Positions 50,400 to 61,999 of a stretch of DNA of 64,000 nt are shown in pieces. Under the pieces are notes generated by a model that was not told the DNA's origin, searched no databases, and saw nothing but the letters and a program-made list of their open reading frames with translations. The stretch's first letter is position 1. Each line of letters starts with the position of its first letter. The stretch comes from Oegoconia quadripuncta. Taxonomy: Eukaryota; Arthropoda; Insecta; Lepidoptera; Autostichidae. The translations under genes were made by a program, and so were the position numbers. Where the stretch lies: assembly GCA_949316235.1 (NCBI GenBank), contig OX438743.1, positions 25,169,771 through 25,233,770 of the forward strand, written 5' to 3'.

Positions 50400-51060
50400 C
50401 ACGAGTCAATAAACAATTTTTGGGAACTAAAGTAGCCATTGATTATTTTTTTAGAAAATTGTTTTAGGAGATCTTAGCGTCTTCTACAACACAATGAAGT
50501 TCACAGTGGTAACTTTAATTTAATATTGTAGATTTTATTACTAAATACCTATACTATACCTAAAACAAGCTACAGAATTGTTAGAAAACATTGTTATTGT
50601 TTACTGATGGGTATTCTGGGATGGGTATCCTTCAACAAAAAACCAGGAACTTTAAGATTATTGGAAGTTACACACCACAAAAATTACGTCTACACGAGTG
50701 ATTCAGTCCCACATAGCTAGTGTATATGCTAGTACCTATCTTCCACATTCAGAAACAAATTATTACGTGTCGGCATCACACGCCTTGTCATATGTCTCAA
50801 TCCGCTAACATTTCGCACATGTGCGCGCACCTTAATAAAATCCTCCAATATGTTTGTGATACATTTGACAAGTCTAAAGGTACAGTTAACTACATTTACA
50901 AAAATTTTCCACCCAAATCACAATTTGATCATGATGTAAGTGGATGAAACGATCCAAAATATATACAATTATTAATATAAATTAAAAATGTAGCATTTCC
51001 TGTGTAGTTTGTATGTGCATCCCTATTTAATACCGCACAACCTACCTATTTCAAATATAC
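50400..51060. other. Intergenic, no feature recognised
   Basis: AT-rich; a 75-codon frame at 50720-50947 has no recognisable domain. Confidence 0.3.
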
Positions 51061-51065
51061 TGTCC

Positions 51066-51140
51066 TTTACCCAAACGTTGCCTGGAAGAGATCGCTTTTA
51101 GTGATAAGGTCACCAAATTGTACATTCTATTCTTACCACT
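51066..51140 (+). mobile_element. Jockey-type LINE 3' tail
   Basis: GTTGCCTGGAAGAGATCGCT, then TTAGTGATAAGGTCACC, as in the 3' UTR of the 26.3-kb LINE. Confidence 0.6.
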
Positions 51141-51179
51141 TTTCGGTCCAAAGTCCAAAGTCCGGCTGCCAGGACTCAA

Positions 51180-51345
51180 AAACGCTGTCATCATTGCTAC
51201 TTGATGGCAGATTTAGGTGAGATGGTGGATATGAGTACGCCTGCTTCCCGTCGGAGTAGGCAGAGACTATTGATTTCCACTTGCAACGATCCTGACATAC
51301 TACTTTAGCTTCGTCCACTCTAACATGTAGTCTGCTATACAAACT
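51180..51345 (-). mobile_element. LINE C-terminal fragment (CQDRCKWKS type)
   Basis: The minus strand gives RLHVRVDEAKVVCQDRCKWK and SIVSAYSDGKQA, matching the tail at 32690-32765. Confidence 0.7.
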
Positions 51346-51389
51346 GTCCACGTCTACGACTCCTAGGCGAGTGGCCAAGACTGTGGCCA

Positions 51390-51680
51390 CCTTTCTTGCA
51401 GACAGGCGTTTCCAAGTAGCAGTGGTGGACGCCCTGTCGCCGGAGCGCGTCATCGAGGCCGAAGTGCCTCAAGGTACGCCAAGTACACAGACGATATCCC
51501 ACTGACAGACGGTACGTCACTAGCTCTGTTCGCGGACGACGCGGCGTACTACGCGTCGTCCCGGAACGTCAAACATGCCGTCAACAAAATACAGAGGACT
51601 TTGGACGCTCTCCCCGACTGGCTAAGTACGAGTAAGTGGAGACTTTCAGTTAATGTTTAACAAAACGCAAACCGCCGCAC
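51390..51680 (+). mobile_element. Jockey-type RT palm fragment
   Basis: The plus strand has VIEAEVPQG, then after a frame break YTDDIPLTDGTSLALFADDA, AYYASSRNVKHAVNKIQRTL and DWLSTSKWRLSVN. The block between VPQG and YTDD is deleted, removing about 10 residues of the palm. Confidence 0.7.
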
Positions 51681-52276
51681 CATGCGCGCCCGCCCGACTT
51701 CAGATAGCTGCCCAGAGACCTAGTGGACCTAGCGACAGAAACCCCTAGCAGCAGACCATTGTCTGGAGAGCGTGAGAAGAATACTACTAAGGCTCTTCGA
51801 TGTAATGCTTCCTACACGCTCGTCGATTAGTGGTCGACCGCACCTGACCTTTTAGATATGAGCGGTAGTGTGGTAGCATTTGTGTGCGAGTTCTCTTTGA
51901 CTAGTTTTGTATACTGAAATATCTGGCTAACTGTAGCTGTCTAGGGAAAAGCTGCAATTGGAATTTTGTTTAGATATTGTACAGTTATGAGGTGTAAACG
52001 AAATATGGAGCTGAAATGCACCCGAAGCGCAAACAATTTAGTCGTAAATATTTTATAGTATGGCGACGTCGTATACCACTTCAGGGAATAACGCTCTTGC
52101 CCATTAGTTGCTGGACTGGTATGGTCACTTTACACCAACGTTAAGTATATTGCGATGCGTAATTTTTTTTTTTTATGGTTAACTGGATACGACTCACCAC
52201 ACCACAATCTCATCTGAAAATCTCACCAAAAAAATCGACTAATTTAATGAAAAGAAGGACATTCTTGGTATGCTAA

Positions 52277-52602
52277 TAACCGCCTCCGTGGCTCAATGTA
52301 AACAACATTGGGTTTACGATTCGGAGGTCGCGGGTTCGATCCGGGTACATGTTTAAGTACTCCGTTTGGTTCGTGGTAGGGCATTTTAAATGTCCACCTG
52401 GCTAGCTACCACCATCTTATCTAAATCTGCCGCCAAGCAGCAATGTTAATAGCATTGTTGTGTTCCGATTGTCAGAGATAATATAGCCAGTCCCCCAAAT
52501 GTGTTGGGGATTCCGGGTCAGTACGCTTCCACCCTCGACCTCATCTTCACTTAATATCAGTTGTGACTGAGGTCAAGTACGAAACCTTCGTGCATAAAAA
52601 AA
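52277..52602 (+). mobile_element. SINE-B copy
   Basis: CCGCCTCCGTGGCTCAATGT, GGTCGCGGGTTCGATCCGGG (4-bp loss after the B box), full body and a CGTGCATAAAAAAAAA tail. Confidence 0.85.
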
Positions 52603-52609
52603 AATGCTC

Positions 52610-53890
52610 ATATCTTTAAAGTAACAACGCCTCTGCTTTCCGCCCCCGATTTAAGGACACAGAACAAATACATTGTTCATTTTGAAAACCTCCTAGTCAC
52701 CCTTTAAAACCGATTTGACTTATGAGTAGATGGACTAAGTCGCGTTTTGCTTAAATGTTATTTTTTCTCGCTTTTGTTACGACGTTGTTTGTCTATTTAG
52801 CAAATTGCGCAATTCGCTTTAGGCCTAGGGCGGTATCAGTCTATTTAGTAGATTGCCTAAATATTCCTCAGCCTGAGTCGCGTTATGCCTAAATGTCATA
52901 TCTTTGAAAGGATCGCTAATGATTCGTAAACCCTATGTTCTTCCTATTGAGCTACGCAGGCGGTTAAAAAAAGGTTGTAATTATTTAGTATTTATCTAAT
53001 AAGTTAGCACCTTAACAAGTAAAGCTTAGAAAATATTAGCGAGCGAATCCAAAAATTTTTGCATTGTCCGACGGTGATCATATTAAAATTTGGCAGAGAT
53101 CCTGCCTGATATCTGAAGAAAGACATAGGCCACTTTTATCCTAATTATTCCGTGACTAAACCAATACTGACGAAGCGGGGGAGGAAAGCTAGTTATAAAT
53201 ATAGCCTCTAAATAGGCATCAGATCAATAAAATAATCTAATCGTGAATCGTTTTGTGTGATCAATCGTTCAATCTATCAATTTGTTACCGTTGATTGATG
53301 GTGTGACTACATTTTTACAGAAATAGTTTTAGTGAAACGTGGGCGAAGTTGAAATGTCTAGGGACTTACGGAGTAACTTTGGATAAATATATTACTGAAT
53401 TACTTAACATTTTAGTATAAAAAGATCATTTGGTGTATACTTGGAAGTCCAGGAGTAGACTAAGGGTATACACTTTGCAGCTGTGACGCGCCACCGAGAC
53501 ACGAAATATCTGCAAAATGCAGCTTAGGTGCTTAAATATTCGTAGTAAAGACTTTTGCATACAATCAATGTTGTGATTTTATGGACTGTATAAAGATAAA
53601 GAGGTTTCTTAGGGTGCTGAAAATTATATTTATTCTACTGTAACAAGATGAGCCCAAAGCAAAGACAATACAATAAACAAAATAGTCAAAAAGACAGGCA
53701 AATGGTAAAAAAATATAATAGTAAAAAGTATACAATATTACTATAAAAAGATGCCTATACGGCACAAATGTCATGTAAAATCAATTTTAAGTGTTAAAGA
53801 ATGTCACTATAATCCTTCTTTTATTAGTTCAGTATTTCCAAACGTGCTTATTTCTACACACAGTATTGTTGTGTAAGTCATAGATGGATA
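52610..53890. other. Intergenic, degenerate repeats
   Basis: Two related segments, AGTCGCGTTTTGCTTAAATG (52737) and GAGTCGCGTTATGCCTAAAT (52876), and GTCTATTTAG words show a degenerate repeat of about 140 bp. A SINE-B head remnant (GTAAACCCTATGTTC...GGCGG) is at 52928-52965. No gene seen. Confidence 0.4.
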
Positions 53891-53894
53891 AGAA

Positions 53895-54080
53895 ACTAAC
53901 TAATATTATAAATCAGAAAGTTTGGATGTTTGTTTGTTGCGCAATCACAGCGAAACGGATGAACGGATTTGGACAAAATTTGGTATACACGTAGAATATA
54001 CCCTGTATTAAAACATAGGATATTTTTTATCCCGATAAAGTTATTCCACGCAGGCGAAGCCGCGGGTGGAAAGCTAGTAA
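53895..54080 (+). mobile_element. Lep1-type Helitron, short and near complete
   Basis: Starts ACTAATATTATAAATCAGAA (AAAGTTTGGATGTTTG), contains AACGGATGAACGGATTTGGA and TAGAATATACCCTGTATTAA, and ends AAGCCGCGGGTGGAAAGCTAGT with the Helitron-like CTAGT. About 185 bp, non-autonomous. Confidence 0.7.
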
Positions 54081-54384
54081 GAACGTACATATTCTTACAA
54101 AATTGGCTAATAGGCTCAAACATGACTCTATTGCTAATGGGATGCAATTTATTGTAAGGCTAGGCAAAGCAACGCATATCAAGGCACATGATTTGCTTTG
54201 ACGTGCAAGACAAGATAAGATCTATGATTGTGAAATTACCTGTGTCGAGATTGGATTCGATTATTTTTCGCACACGTCATTCCATACAAACTTTTAAGTC
54301 CAAATCCGAAATTTATAAGAATCTATTGCTTTTTTTTTTTGGAAAACTTAAAATCGCACTAATTTAGTTTCAATACTCGTTTTT

Positions 54385-54570
54385 GAGCGTCGGTGGCTCA
54401 GCGGTTAAGACGCGGTCTCTCAATTTGGGAGGTCCGGGTTCGATTCCCAGGCAGGCCACGTACTAATGAGTTTTTAAATTTCATTTAATTACTTATGTGC
54501 ATGTATCCGACTGCTCTTAAACCGCGAAGGAAAACATCGTGAGGAAACCTGCATGTTTTATGCGTATAGT
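54385..54570 (+). mobile_element. SINE-C copy (tRNA-headed)
   Basis: GCGTCGGTGGCTCAGCGGTT (A box) and GGTCCGGGTTCGATTCCCAG (B box) sit at tRNA-like spacing, followed by an unrelated body with ATCGTGAGGAAACCTGCATG. The only copy in the window. The 3' side of the head does not pair as a complete tRNA acceptor stem, so a tRNA gene is unlikely. Confidence 0.6.
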
Positions 54571-54574
54571 TTCA

Positions 54575-55050
54575 TTAGAATCGATTTATTCAATTCGAAA
54601 AATTTGGACTTTGAAGCTTGTATGGAATACCGTGCGGGTTAGGATCTCTTAACACTTTCTCTCCGTTGGTTTGTTTGCTTGTTTTTCATTATTTTTCTTA
54701 AAAGATATGCTAACAGTAATTTACAAAGATAATCTCCGCGTCCGTACAAGTGGCGTTAGCACTGACATTTTGATAATAACACGTATATACTAATAATAGC
54801 AACAAAACAGCTATTAATCCACAATAACGTAATGCGATGAATCTCATAACTTTTGTCGGCACCCTCCAATCCGGCTTTCCCGTTAATGTGTTTATTTATA
54901 AACGATTTCCTTCCCCCATTTGAGTATAATACGGGAACATATTGCGTACGTCTCCGTCGCGATTAATTGCAGTAGCCCATTACATTTGTAAGATGCCATA
55001 TGTAGTATGATTCGATAGTACATGAGGAAATAATCCTGCTCTACTTAATA
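54575..55050. other. Intergenic, no feature recognised
   Basis: No coding or repeat match found. Confidence 0.3.
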
Positions 55051-55053
55051 GAG

Positions 55054-55365
55054 GTACTTCTTTAATGCACGACGTGTTCGTACTGATGTTAAGTGAAGAT
55101 GAGATCGAAGGTGGAAGCGTACTGACCCGGATACCCCAACACATTTGGGGGACTGGCTATCTTATCTCTGACAAACGGAACACAACAATGCTATTAACAT
55201 TGCTGCTTGGCGGCAGATTTAGGTAAGATGGTGGTAGCTGGCCAGGCGGACATTTAAAATGCCCTACCACCAACCAAACCGAGAACTTAAACATGTACCC
55301 CGCTGGGGATCGAACCCGCTACCTCCGAATCGTAAACCCAATGTTGTTTACATTAAGCTACATAG
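55054..55365 (-). mobile_element. SINE-B copy
   Basis: ATGCACGACGTGTTCGTACT, GGTGGTAGCTGGCCAGGCGG, GGATCGAACCCGCTACCTCC and GTTTACATTAAGCTACATAG. Near full length, head eroded. Confidence 0.8.
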
Positions 55366-55369
55366 CGAT

Positions 55370-56530
55370 CACTCGCATAACGTCCATCGTTTATGGCCGT
55401 TGGTTAATGTTCAGGAGAAGAGTCGTCAGGAGTGATCGTAATAATCACACTATCCATAAGCTGTAGTCGATAAGTTAATTGACGTTCATTTAAAACGCTT
55501 CTTTGAGCATTCACTGCAAATTTTTTCTCATTCTTAAAAACACGTGCGTGTGTATACGCAATAAACATCCGTATCATACGTTCTCACATACCCGCCACTA
55601 CTGGAGGATGTGTGGGGATGATAACACTGAAAATGGGGACCGGCTAATGTGGCATGAGGGTGCATTTTTGTATGCACTCGCATTATTGCCGGATTACCAC
55701 TGTCTACGGCTTTAATATTGGAAATGTGAGTCTGATGTTCTGCGCTTTGTTCAACCAGAGATTATATATGCTTCGTGCGACTTAGGCCATAGTTATTGTT
55801 TGCGTATAACTGGTATATTTTGATTAGCAAGTCAAGCAACGTTTGATGTGGTCAGTCCTTGGGTGGAAGTTGTATAGTTAATACGGATTACGCATTCTAC
55901 TTTTTTGTACAGACTACAAATTAACACTAAAACGCGTTAGTCGCGACACACACACACTATACAATTGACAATTATAAGCAGGCAAATGACCTTACAATAT
56001 GCAGACCAACATCAAGAACGCCACGACGCAGAAGCTCTGCCCAGCACGAGATAGATCGCCGCCCAACTTACCTGGCTGAATAAATATTTGGTTCACCGTC
56101 GCTGCCGCGTTTCACTTCTCTGCAACATCAACTCTATATACATCTACTACCAACATCCAACTTCGGGCCGGAACCACGCACGAGAACTCTACTCCCTCTC
56201 TACTTCGGACGATACGAGGAGTCTGGATACTTTCAGTTTTAGACAGCCATTAAGTTATCAAAGGTCTAGGCCTATGTCATCAAAGTAAGGTTTCGGTACG
56301 AGCTTGTATTGGAATAACTTGCCACTGCCTCTAATTTATGAATTAGAGAGGCAATAAAAAAATATTATTTAAACATCAAACTACATGGAGAAATCCTGCT
56401 GTTTTACCACGGCAATTTACCAGCGACCTAAAATTCGGTATCTAAAGTATCGGAATACTTAATACATCATTCACGACTTTTTTGGGTTATAAATTATAAT
56501 CATAATAGACGGACATTTAAAATGCCCTTA
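55370..56530. other. Intergenic, no feature recognised
   Basis: ORFs at 55503-55715 and 56088-56288 lack domains and supporting signals. Confidence 0.3.
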
Positions 56531-56594
56531 TCATATCAGACGAAAGATGTCCACTGCTGGATAAAGGCCTCCCTCAATGTGCTACCACTAACCA

Positions 56595-56880
56595 AACCGA
56601 GTACCCCCCCGGGTTCCATCCCCAGCGGGGTACATGTTTAGTACTCGGCTTGGTTGGAGGTAGGGCATTTTAAATGTCCGTCTAGCTAGCTACCACCATT
56701 TTATCTAAATCTGCCGCCAAACAGCATTGTTAATAGCATTGTTGTGTTCCAGTTGACAGAGATAAGATAGCCAATTCCCATTAATTTCCGGGTCAGTACG
56801 CTTCCACCTTCGGCCTCATCTTCACTTAACATCAGGTGTGATTGAGGTCAAGTGCTAACCCGTTGTGCATAAAAAAAAAG
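56595..56880 (+). mobile_element. SINE-B copy
   Basis: GGGTTCCATCCCCAGCGGGG, TCTAGCTAGCTACCACCATT and TCTTCACTTAACATCAGGTG. The tRNA-like head is replaced by CCAACCAAACCGAGTACC, which is the reverse strand of the SINE-B body, an inverted join. Confidence 0.75.
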
Positions 56881-57199
56881 GAAAGTGGTGGCTGGTTTGT
56901 GCAATAAACTAATCCCTCTGGATTTAGTAAATGACGTCACCGAGTAAATTTGCGGCGATGTAAGGATATTAGTCACCACAGAATCCGAACCTTCCTCGCG
57001 TCACTACCTCAACTATCTCATTTGGTATGCCCTTTAACTTTAGTATTAGTATTAGATAATTTATCTTGACTACATATAATTTGCAACTGAAATCGTTGAG
57101 TACAAACAAACAAAAGTGTAAACCTATAAATAATACATTAAGCCACGGAGGCGGTTAAAAAAACATCTCTATTGCATTGCGTGATTAATACAAAGTGCT

Positions 57200-57345
57200 T
57201 AGCCCGTTGTTGATGAAACCGGATTGATCCTAAGCTAAGTGAGGTGTAATCGCTTTGGCTTGGAAACGCTGTCAGGTGGCCACTATTCGGACACATATCC
57301 ACCAATCCGCAATAGGCACGCGTAGTGGATTATGACCCGTACTCA
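57200..57345 (+). mobile_element. LINE 3' end remnant
   Basis: CCGCAATAGGCACGCGTAGT and GGATTATGACCCGTACTCAC correspond to the CGCATTGGGCCAGCGTGG end at 7065. Diverged. Confidence 0.4.
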
Positions 57346-57396
57346 CTCAAAGAGACTGCTTCAAGGAAGGGGCTACGTTAGGCAGTTATTACAGTT

Positions 57397-57595
57397 GACG
57401 ACCTGCTGGTGTAGTGGTTAGAAACTCTGACCACTATACCAAAAGGTCGCGGGTTCGAATCCCGCGGGGCATATGTTTGTGTGATGAATACGGACATGTG
57501 TACCCGAGTTATGGATGTTTTCATTTATAATAAGTGTTTATTTACAAAAAAAATATGTATTTATGTAGTATATCAACCATCTGGTATCCACAACA
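57397..57595 (+). mobile_element. SINE-A copy
   Basis: GACGACCTGCTGGTGTAGTG, GGTCGCGGGTTCGAATCCCG and TGATGAATACGGACATGTGT, ending after CATCTGGTATCCACAACACA. Confidence 0.85.
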
Positions 57596-57599
57596 CACA

Positions 57600-57870
57600 C
57601 ATAAACAATTGCTACACCTGATGGACTGTGAACTTAGCACACTGGAAACTCGCCCTCCGCTAGAGCTATTGATATAATTATTAATTTTACGAAAGAGATC
57701 CAAAATGTTGACATATTTGCGGATGATCTGACGGTGATCGTGAAATATTTGTATTCGTTCTTGTGCCAATGTAAGATACGAATATTGTTAATCTTTGTAT
57801 GTCTCTAGTCGAATAACTTATAAGTGTTTTAGGGTAAAACTGTGAACTTATAATTGTAAATAAATAAATA
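57600..57870. other. Intergenic between two SINE-A copies
   Basis: A frame at 57542-57769 (-) spans SINE sequence and has no domain; nothing else seen. Confidence 0.3.
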
Positions 57871-57877
57871 AAGTCAT

Positions 57878-58032
57878 TTTTTTTTTGTAATTAAATACTT
57901 ATAATAAATGAAAACATCCATAACTCGGGTACACATGTCCGTATTCATCACACAAACATATGGCCCTAGCGGGAATTGAACCCGCAACCTTTTGGTATAG
58001 TGGTCAGAGTTGCTAACCACTACACCAATCAA
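57878..58032 (-). mobile_element. SINE-A copy, 3'-truncated
   Basis: AACATCCATAACTCGGGTAC, GGGAATTGAACCCGCAACCT and TTGCTAACCACTACACCAAT. The B box has one substitution. Confidence 0.8.
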
Positions 58033-58039
58033 GTCGTAA

Positions 58040-58175
58040 TTAAAGCTATTATAATTAGCTTTTAGGCTTCGCGAGTGCAGGTCAGAGCAATTTTCCTAAT
58101 ATCCTGTATTAAAAAAAAAAAACTTAATTTGGGAGCCACTGGACGGAATAAAACGGACGGAATATAAAATAATAA
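58040..58175. mobile_element. M4 right-end fragment
   Basis: CGCGAGTGCAGGTCAGAGCA and GGGAGCCACTGGACGGAATA match the right half of the element at 35948-36560 and carry the GCCACTGGACGGAATAAA inverted repeat. Confidence 0.6.
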
Positions 58176-58254
58176 AGACGGCTTTTAATAAAAAAAAAAA
58201 AAAATAAAAAAATAAACACTCATAGTAACTAGTTCTCACACAAATATTTGTAAT

Positions 58255-58550
58255 CGAATCGAAGGTCGCGAGTTCGATCCCCAGCGGGGTACATGTTTAA
58301 GTACTCGGTTTGGTTGGTGGTAGGGCATTTTAAATGTCTGCCTGGCTAGCTACCACCATCTTATCTAAATCTGCAGCCAAACAGCAATGTTAATAGCATT
58401 GTTGTGTTCCGGTTGTCGGAGATAAGATAACCAGTCCCCCAAATGTATTGGGGTTTCCGGGTCAGTACGCTTTCACATTAGACCTCATTTTCACTTAACA
58501 TCAGGTGTGCTTGAGATCAAGTACGAACCCGTCCTGCATAATAAAAAAAA
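58255..58550 (+). mobile_element. SINE-B copy, head replaced
   Basis: GAAGGTCGCGAGTTCGATCC, CTGGCTAGCTACCACCATCT and TTTTCACTTAACATCAGGTG; the first 25 bases of the head are missing. Confidence 0.8.
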
Positions 58551-58841
58551 ATTAAAATAAAACACGTCTAATAAATGATGTCGTATTTTCTGTATTGATT
58601 TATATCAGATAGTCAATATTTCAAGCCCCCTCTTGGCCACCAATTTGTCTTAAAGTAATTCAAGCTGCACTTGAAAACACCGGGATCAACCATTCAACAT
58701 AAAACAACATCCAAGAAACATCCAAGAAACAAACAACATCAAATAAGTGTATATACAAAACTAAACAGATTAAATATTAACATCAAAATTCCTTCCCATG
58801 TTTAAACCACATCGCAATATTACAAAAGTATAAAGTCAGCT

Positions 58842-59168
58842 TTTTTTATGCACGACGGGTTCGTACTTGACATCAATTACACCTGATGTTAAGTGAAGAT
58901 GAGGTCGAAGGTTGAAGCGTACTGACCCGGAAACCCCAACACATTTGGGGGGCTGGCTATCTTATCTCTGACAACGGGAACACAACAATGCTATTAACAT
59001 TGCTGCTTGGCGGCAGATTTAGGTAAGATGGTGGTAGCTAGCCAGGCGGACATTTAAAATGCCCTACTACTAACCAAACCGAGTACTTAAACATGTACCC
59101 CGCCGGGGATCGAACCAGCGACCTCCGAATCGTAAACCCAATGTTGTTTACATTGAGCCACGGACGCG
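58842..59168 (-). mobile_element. SINE-B copy
   Basis: ATGCACGACGGGTTCGTACT, GGTGGTAGCTAGCCAGGCGG, GGATCGAACCAGCGACCTCC and CATTGAGCCACGGACGCG. Full length. Confidence 0.85.
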
Positions 59169-59336
59169 CTCAAACAAAAAATCGTAAATTTTCTCATGTA
59201 AGTGAATTGTAATTTGAGAAATAAATTTCTTTACCAACAAAAGATTATAATTTAAATTATCATCAGCTGCGCTTTGAAACTTTTTACTGCTTTTTCATGC
59301 ATTCTGCAATATTACCTACCTTTTTTTTAATTCCAG

Positions 59337-59583
59337 GGCACTCCTCTGTTTTGGCGACAACAGCTGCATTAGATCTGTCGGGGAAATATTCATTTTGCGC
59401 TATACAGAGTGCCACAGGTGTGGCGTAAACGAGAATATTGGATGTTCCCACGGATTATATACTGTACTGCTGATAAACTTTAACTCAGTTTGCAATAAAG
59501 CTTATCCTTCACGTTCTACAATCGATTTTTGTTGTGGAGTTTGTTCCAGGGTGGATGAGACCTCTAAATTACTCTTGAAATGA
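59337..59583 (+). CDS. Cys-rich possible terminal exon, SVWC-like
   Basis: A strong acceptor (CCTTTTTTTTAATTCCAG) at 59319-59336 opens a phase-1 frame of 82 codons ending at TGA 59581-59583. It has nine Cys: C-x5-C, VGEIFILRYTECHRCGVNEN, IGC, then SVCNKAYPSRSTIDFCCGVC. The last eight follow the single-domain VWC pattern (C..GE..C..C..C..C..YP..CC..C) of small secreted insect proteins such as Vago. No upstream exon or start codon is recognisable in the window; SINEs and LINEs surround it. The gene would be partial here, or this could be a decayed exon. The family call is tentative. Confidence 0.35.
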
Positions 59584-59584
59584 A

Positions 59585-60160
59585 ATGAATGAAATGAAAT
59601 GAAAATCATTTATTCATGTAGGCAATATAATATAATAGGCACTTATGAACGTCATTTGTTTTTTAAACTACCACTAGCTCGGAACGCGACCACTACTGAG
59701 AAGAGCTAGCGAGAAAATCATAAGGTTTGCCTCTTTTCAATCAATCATTTACAATCAAGAAAGGTTACAACAATTTTTGTATATCGTGTAGAGGAGCCGG
59801 TTAATCCCATGGATTACTTTCATTAATGTAATCTGAAATTTTGTAATATCCCTTTTTAAATAATTTTTGTTTTATAATAAGTTTAAATTTATTAAGCGGA
59901 AGATTCCGTATATCCATGGGAACCTTACTAACTTTACTAAGTCTACTAAAAGGTATAGCTCTTTTTTTAATTGATTTTAGCTCCTTGTATTGACATTATG
60001 TCGGTCACAATGTTTCTCGAATGAATATATATTTCTCTTAACATATAGAGGATTTTCATATATATATTGAGCTTGAGTCTTCTTAACTGATATAATTATG
60101 AATTAGATATACCAAACTGTAGTACAACAGATCTCTCTAATTTTAGACCTCAATACTGTC
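59585..60160 (-). mobile_element. LINE-A C-terminus and 3' UTR
   Basis: The minus strand gives LSKVSKVPMDIRNLPLNKFK and KGYYKISDYINESNPWD, then a stop, 3' UTR and a (GAAAT)n tail at 59583-59605. The tail abuts the Cys-rich exon. Confidence 0.7.
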
Positions 60161-60417
60161 GACTGTCAGTAAAATACTTGAAAAAAATATATTAATTCAG
60201 TTATCGGCTTATTTTTATAGTAACGATTTATACTACATAAACAATTCGGGTTTACTAGGGGCCGCTTGACAACCGAAGCGTGTGTCGAGCTCTTACAACA
60301 CATTGTGTCTACTCGTAGCAATATCGATGGTATCGATCCCTGAAGGCGAATAAATATCGATATGCTTTTCAATATTAAATAAACTATCGGTAGTATCGAT
60401 AGTATGAATAGCTTTGT

Positions 60418-60842
60418 ATTGGGTCTTTACCTATGAAATTGGAGTTTTTTTCTTCGTTAATCATATGTACCAATTCCTGCGATTTTCAAAGCTATATCCA
60501 AATTTGTTATTTATTTGGAAAATTGAATATTATTTCAAGGTTTCACCTGAAATATTTTTTAATTTCTGGGCTAAATCACATAATGAAAAAAATTTGAACA
60601 GAGCTCTTTTCATGTGCTTTCCATAATTATTTCTTAGATTAGCTGAAACTTTTATAAAGCGATTACTTTTAAAAATTAACGCTGCCTATACTTAACTTAA
60701 TATTATCCGATAATACACACAAAGTTTAGCTAAATTTGGATTTGCCGTTCCCAAAAAAAAACAAAAATATATGTATGGAGAAAACAGTCTTAATTAAATT
60801 CATCATACAAAATGCCATTTCATAAGTAAGGACCTAATATTT
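60418..60842. mobile_element. MITE M1, second copy (inverted)
   Basis: TTGGGTCTTTACCTATGAAA on the left and CATTTCATAAGTAAGGACCT on the right; the body is the reverse complement of 11222-11666. Flanked by TA on both sides. Confidence 0.7.
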
Positions 60843-60959
60843 TAGACTAAAGTCCTTAGAATTAATTTTCGGTGTCGTAAAGTGGTGCCAAAGTTGATCT
60901 CCGTCTCAGCATAAGTTGCGGTCTAGAAGTAAAAGGCTAAAATAAATTCATTGCGGATA

Positions 60960-61130
60960 TGTTCCATTTGTTTACCCCGCGGGAACTGCTCACTGTATCG
61001 GCAAAAAAAATATTTTATATCTTAATCCAGGATATATTCTACGTATTTACCAAATTTCATCCAAATCCGTTCATCCGTTTCGCCGTAATTGAGCAACTAA
61101 CATCCAAACTTTCGCATTTATGAATTGTTT
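60960..61130 (-). mobile_element. Lep1-type Helitron, reverse
   Basis: CTTAATCCAGGATATATTCT, AAATCCGTTCATCCGTTTCG and ACATCCAAACTTTCGCATTT are the reverse of 53895-54040; the CTAGT end is lost. Confidence 0.6.
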
Positions 61131-61199
61131 AAATCGTGTTATGGGTATCGCCTTGTTTTTGCTTTTTATGTGTAGATATATTTATAATGGTACTCAGGT

Positions 61200-61400
61200 T
61201 TTTATAATTTATTTTTATAAGTTTTAATTATCAGCCCATATCTACTAGCCCACTGCAGGAAGTAGGTCTGTCCCAAGGCGCGATACAGAGCCCAATCTTC
61301 ATACAGAGACCACGGCCACGGCGCCGCGCGCCGCCGCCGAGCCTAGTCACTCGGCACGCCGCTTTTGGGTGTTAACCATTTAGATCTTTCAACACCGAAT
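61200..61400. other. GC-rich repeat remnant
   Basis: Includes CACTGCAGGAAGTAGGTCTG and a GCGCCGCGCGCCGCCGCC run; probably an old retroelement end. No ORF supported. Confidence 0.3.
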
Positions 61401-61419
61401 TAGATCGTAGTTTCGTTTA

Positions 61420-61990
61420 TTTACATATAAACATATATGTCGGAGATGGGCGTGTGGGTGGGCGTTACTAGAGTGACCGGGACGGTGCCAGTCGCGTGGT
61501 AAAGGGTGGCTCGGGCAAAGGCGATACTACTGCAAACTACTATAGGCGAATCGACAACGCACTCACACTCGACCACGATCATGGAACCCGAGATGCTTAC
61601 TGGTGAAAAGTAAACATATGCACACCCCTCGTGCCCATACAACTTGGCCCTCGCGTGCAGTCTGTGGAATTCAACCGGAGTAGTCTACAATTCCTCCATG
61701 CTCAAATCCCATGATCAACTTCTTATTAGCTAACGACTCACCGAATTCTTCCAAGCGTCGGTGATAGTAGGTAATCAGAATCACTCACAGTCGGTGATGT
61801 GTTCAGTGGAGCTCCGACTCTTTTGAAGGCTGGTAGCAAAGTGTCTGTCATTTTCGATGTGCAGACCTTATATTACAGTTAACGTCGTCACCGCTCCGTT
61901 TCCGGCGATACCAGCGCCACCAGGTTCACTTCCCATTAACCGGTAACTATGATAGTCAGTTGACCGTTCGAATAATGAATTCTATCGCTA
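61420..61990 (+). repeat. Repeat family X, second long copy
   Basis: Collinear with 24600-25200: GATGGGCGTGTGGGTGGGCG, GGTGGCTCGGGCAAAGGCGA, CATGGAACCCGAGATGCTTA and ATAATGAATTCTATCGCTAT. Coding-like stretches are broken by stops at different places from the other copy. Confidence 0.6.
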
Positions 61991-61999
61991 TATATTTTG

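Noticed and set aside
54390..54465. Possible tRNA-Ser/Leu-like gene
   Set aside because: A/B boxes are present but the 3' side runs into a SINE body; treated as SINE-C.
57413..57480. Possible tRNA gene (A and B boxes, TTCGAATCC)
   Set aside because: It is the head of a SINE-A copy repeated many times with the same non-tRNA body; no complete acceptor stem pairing.
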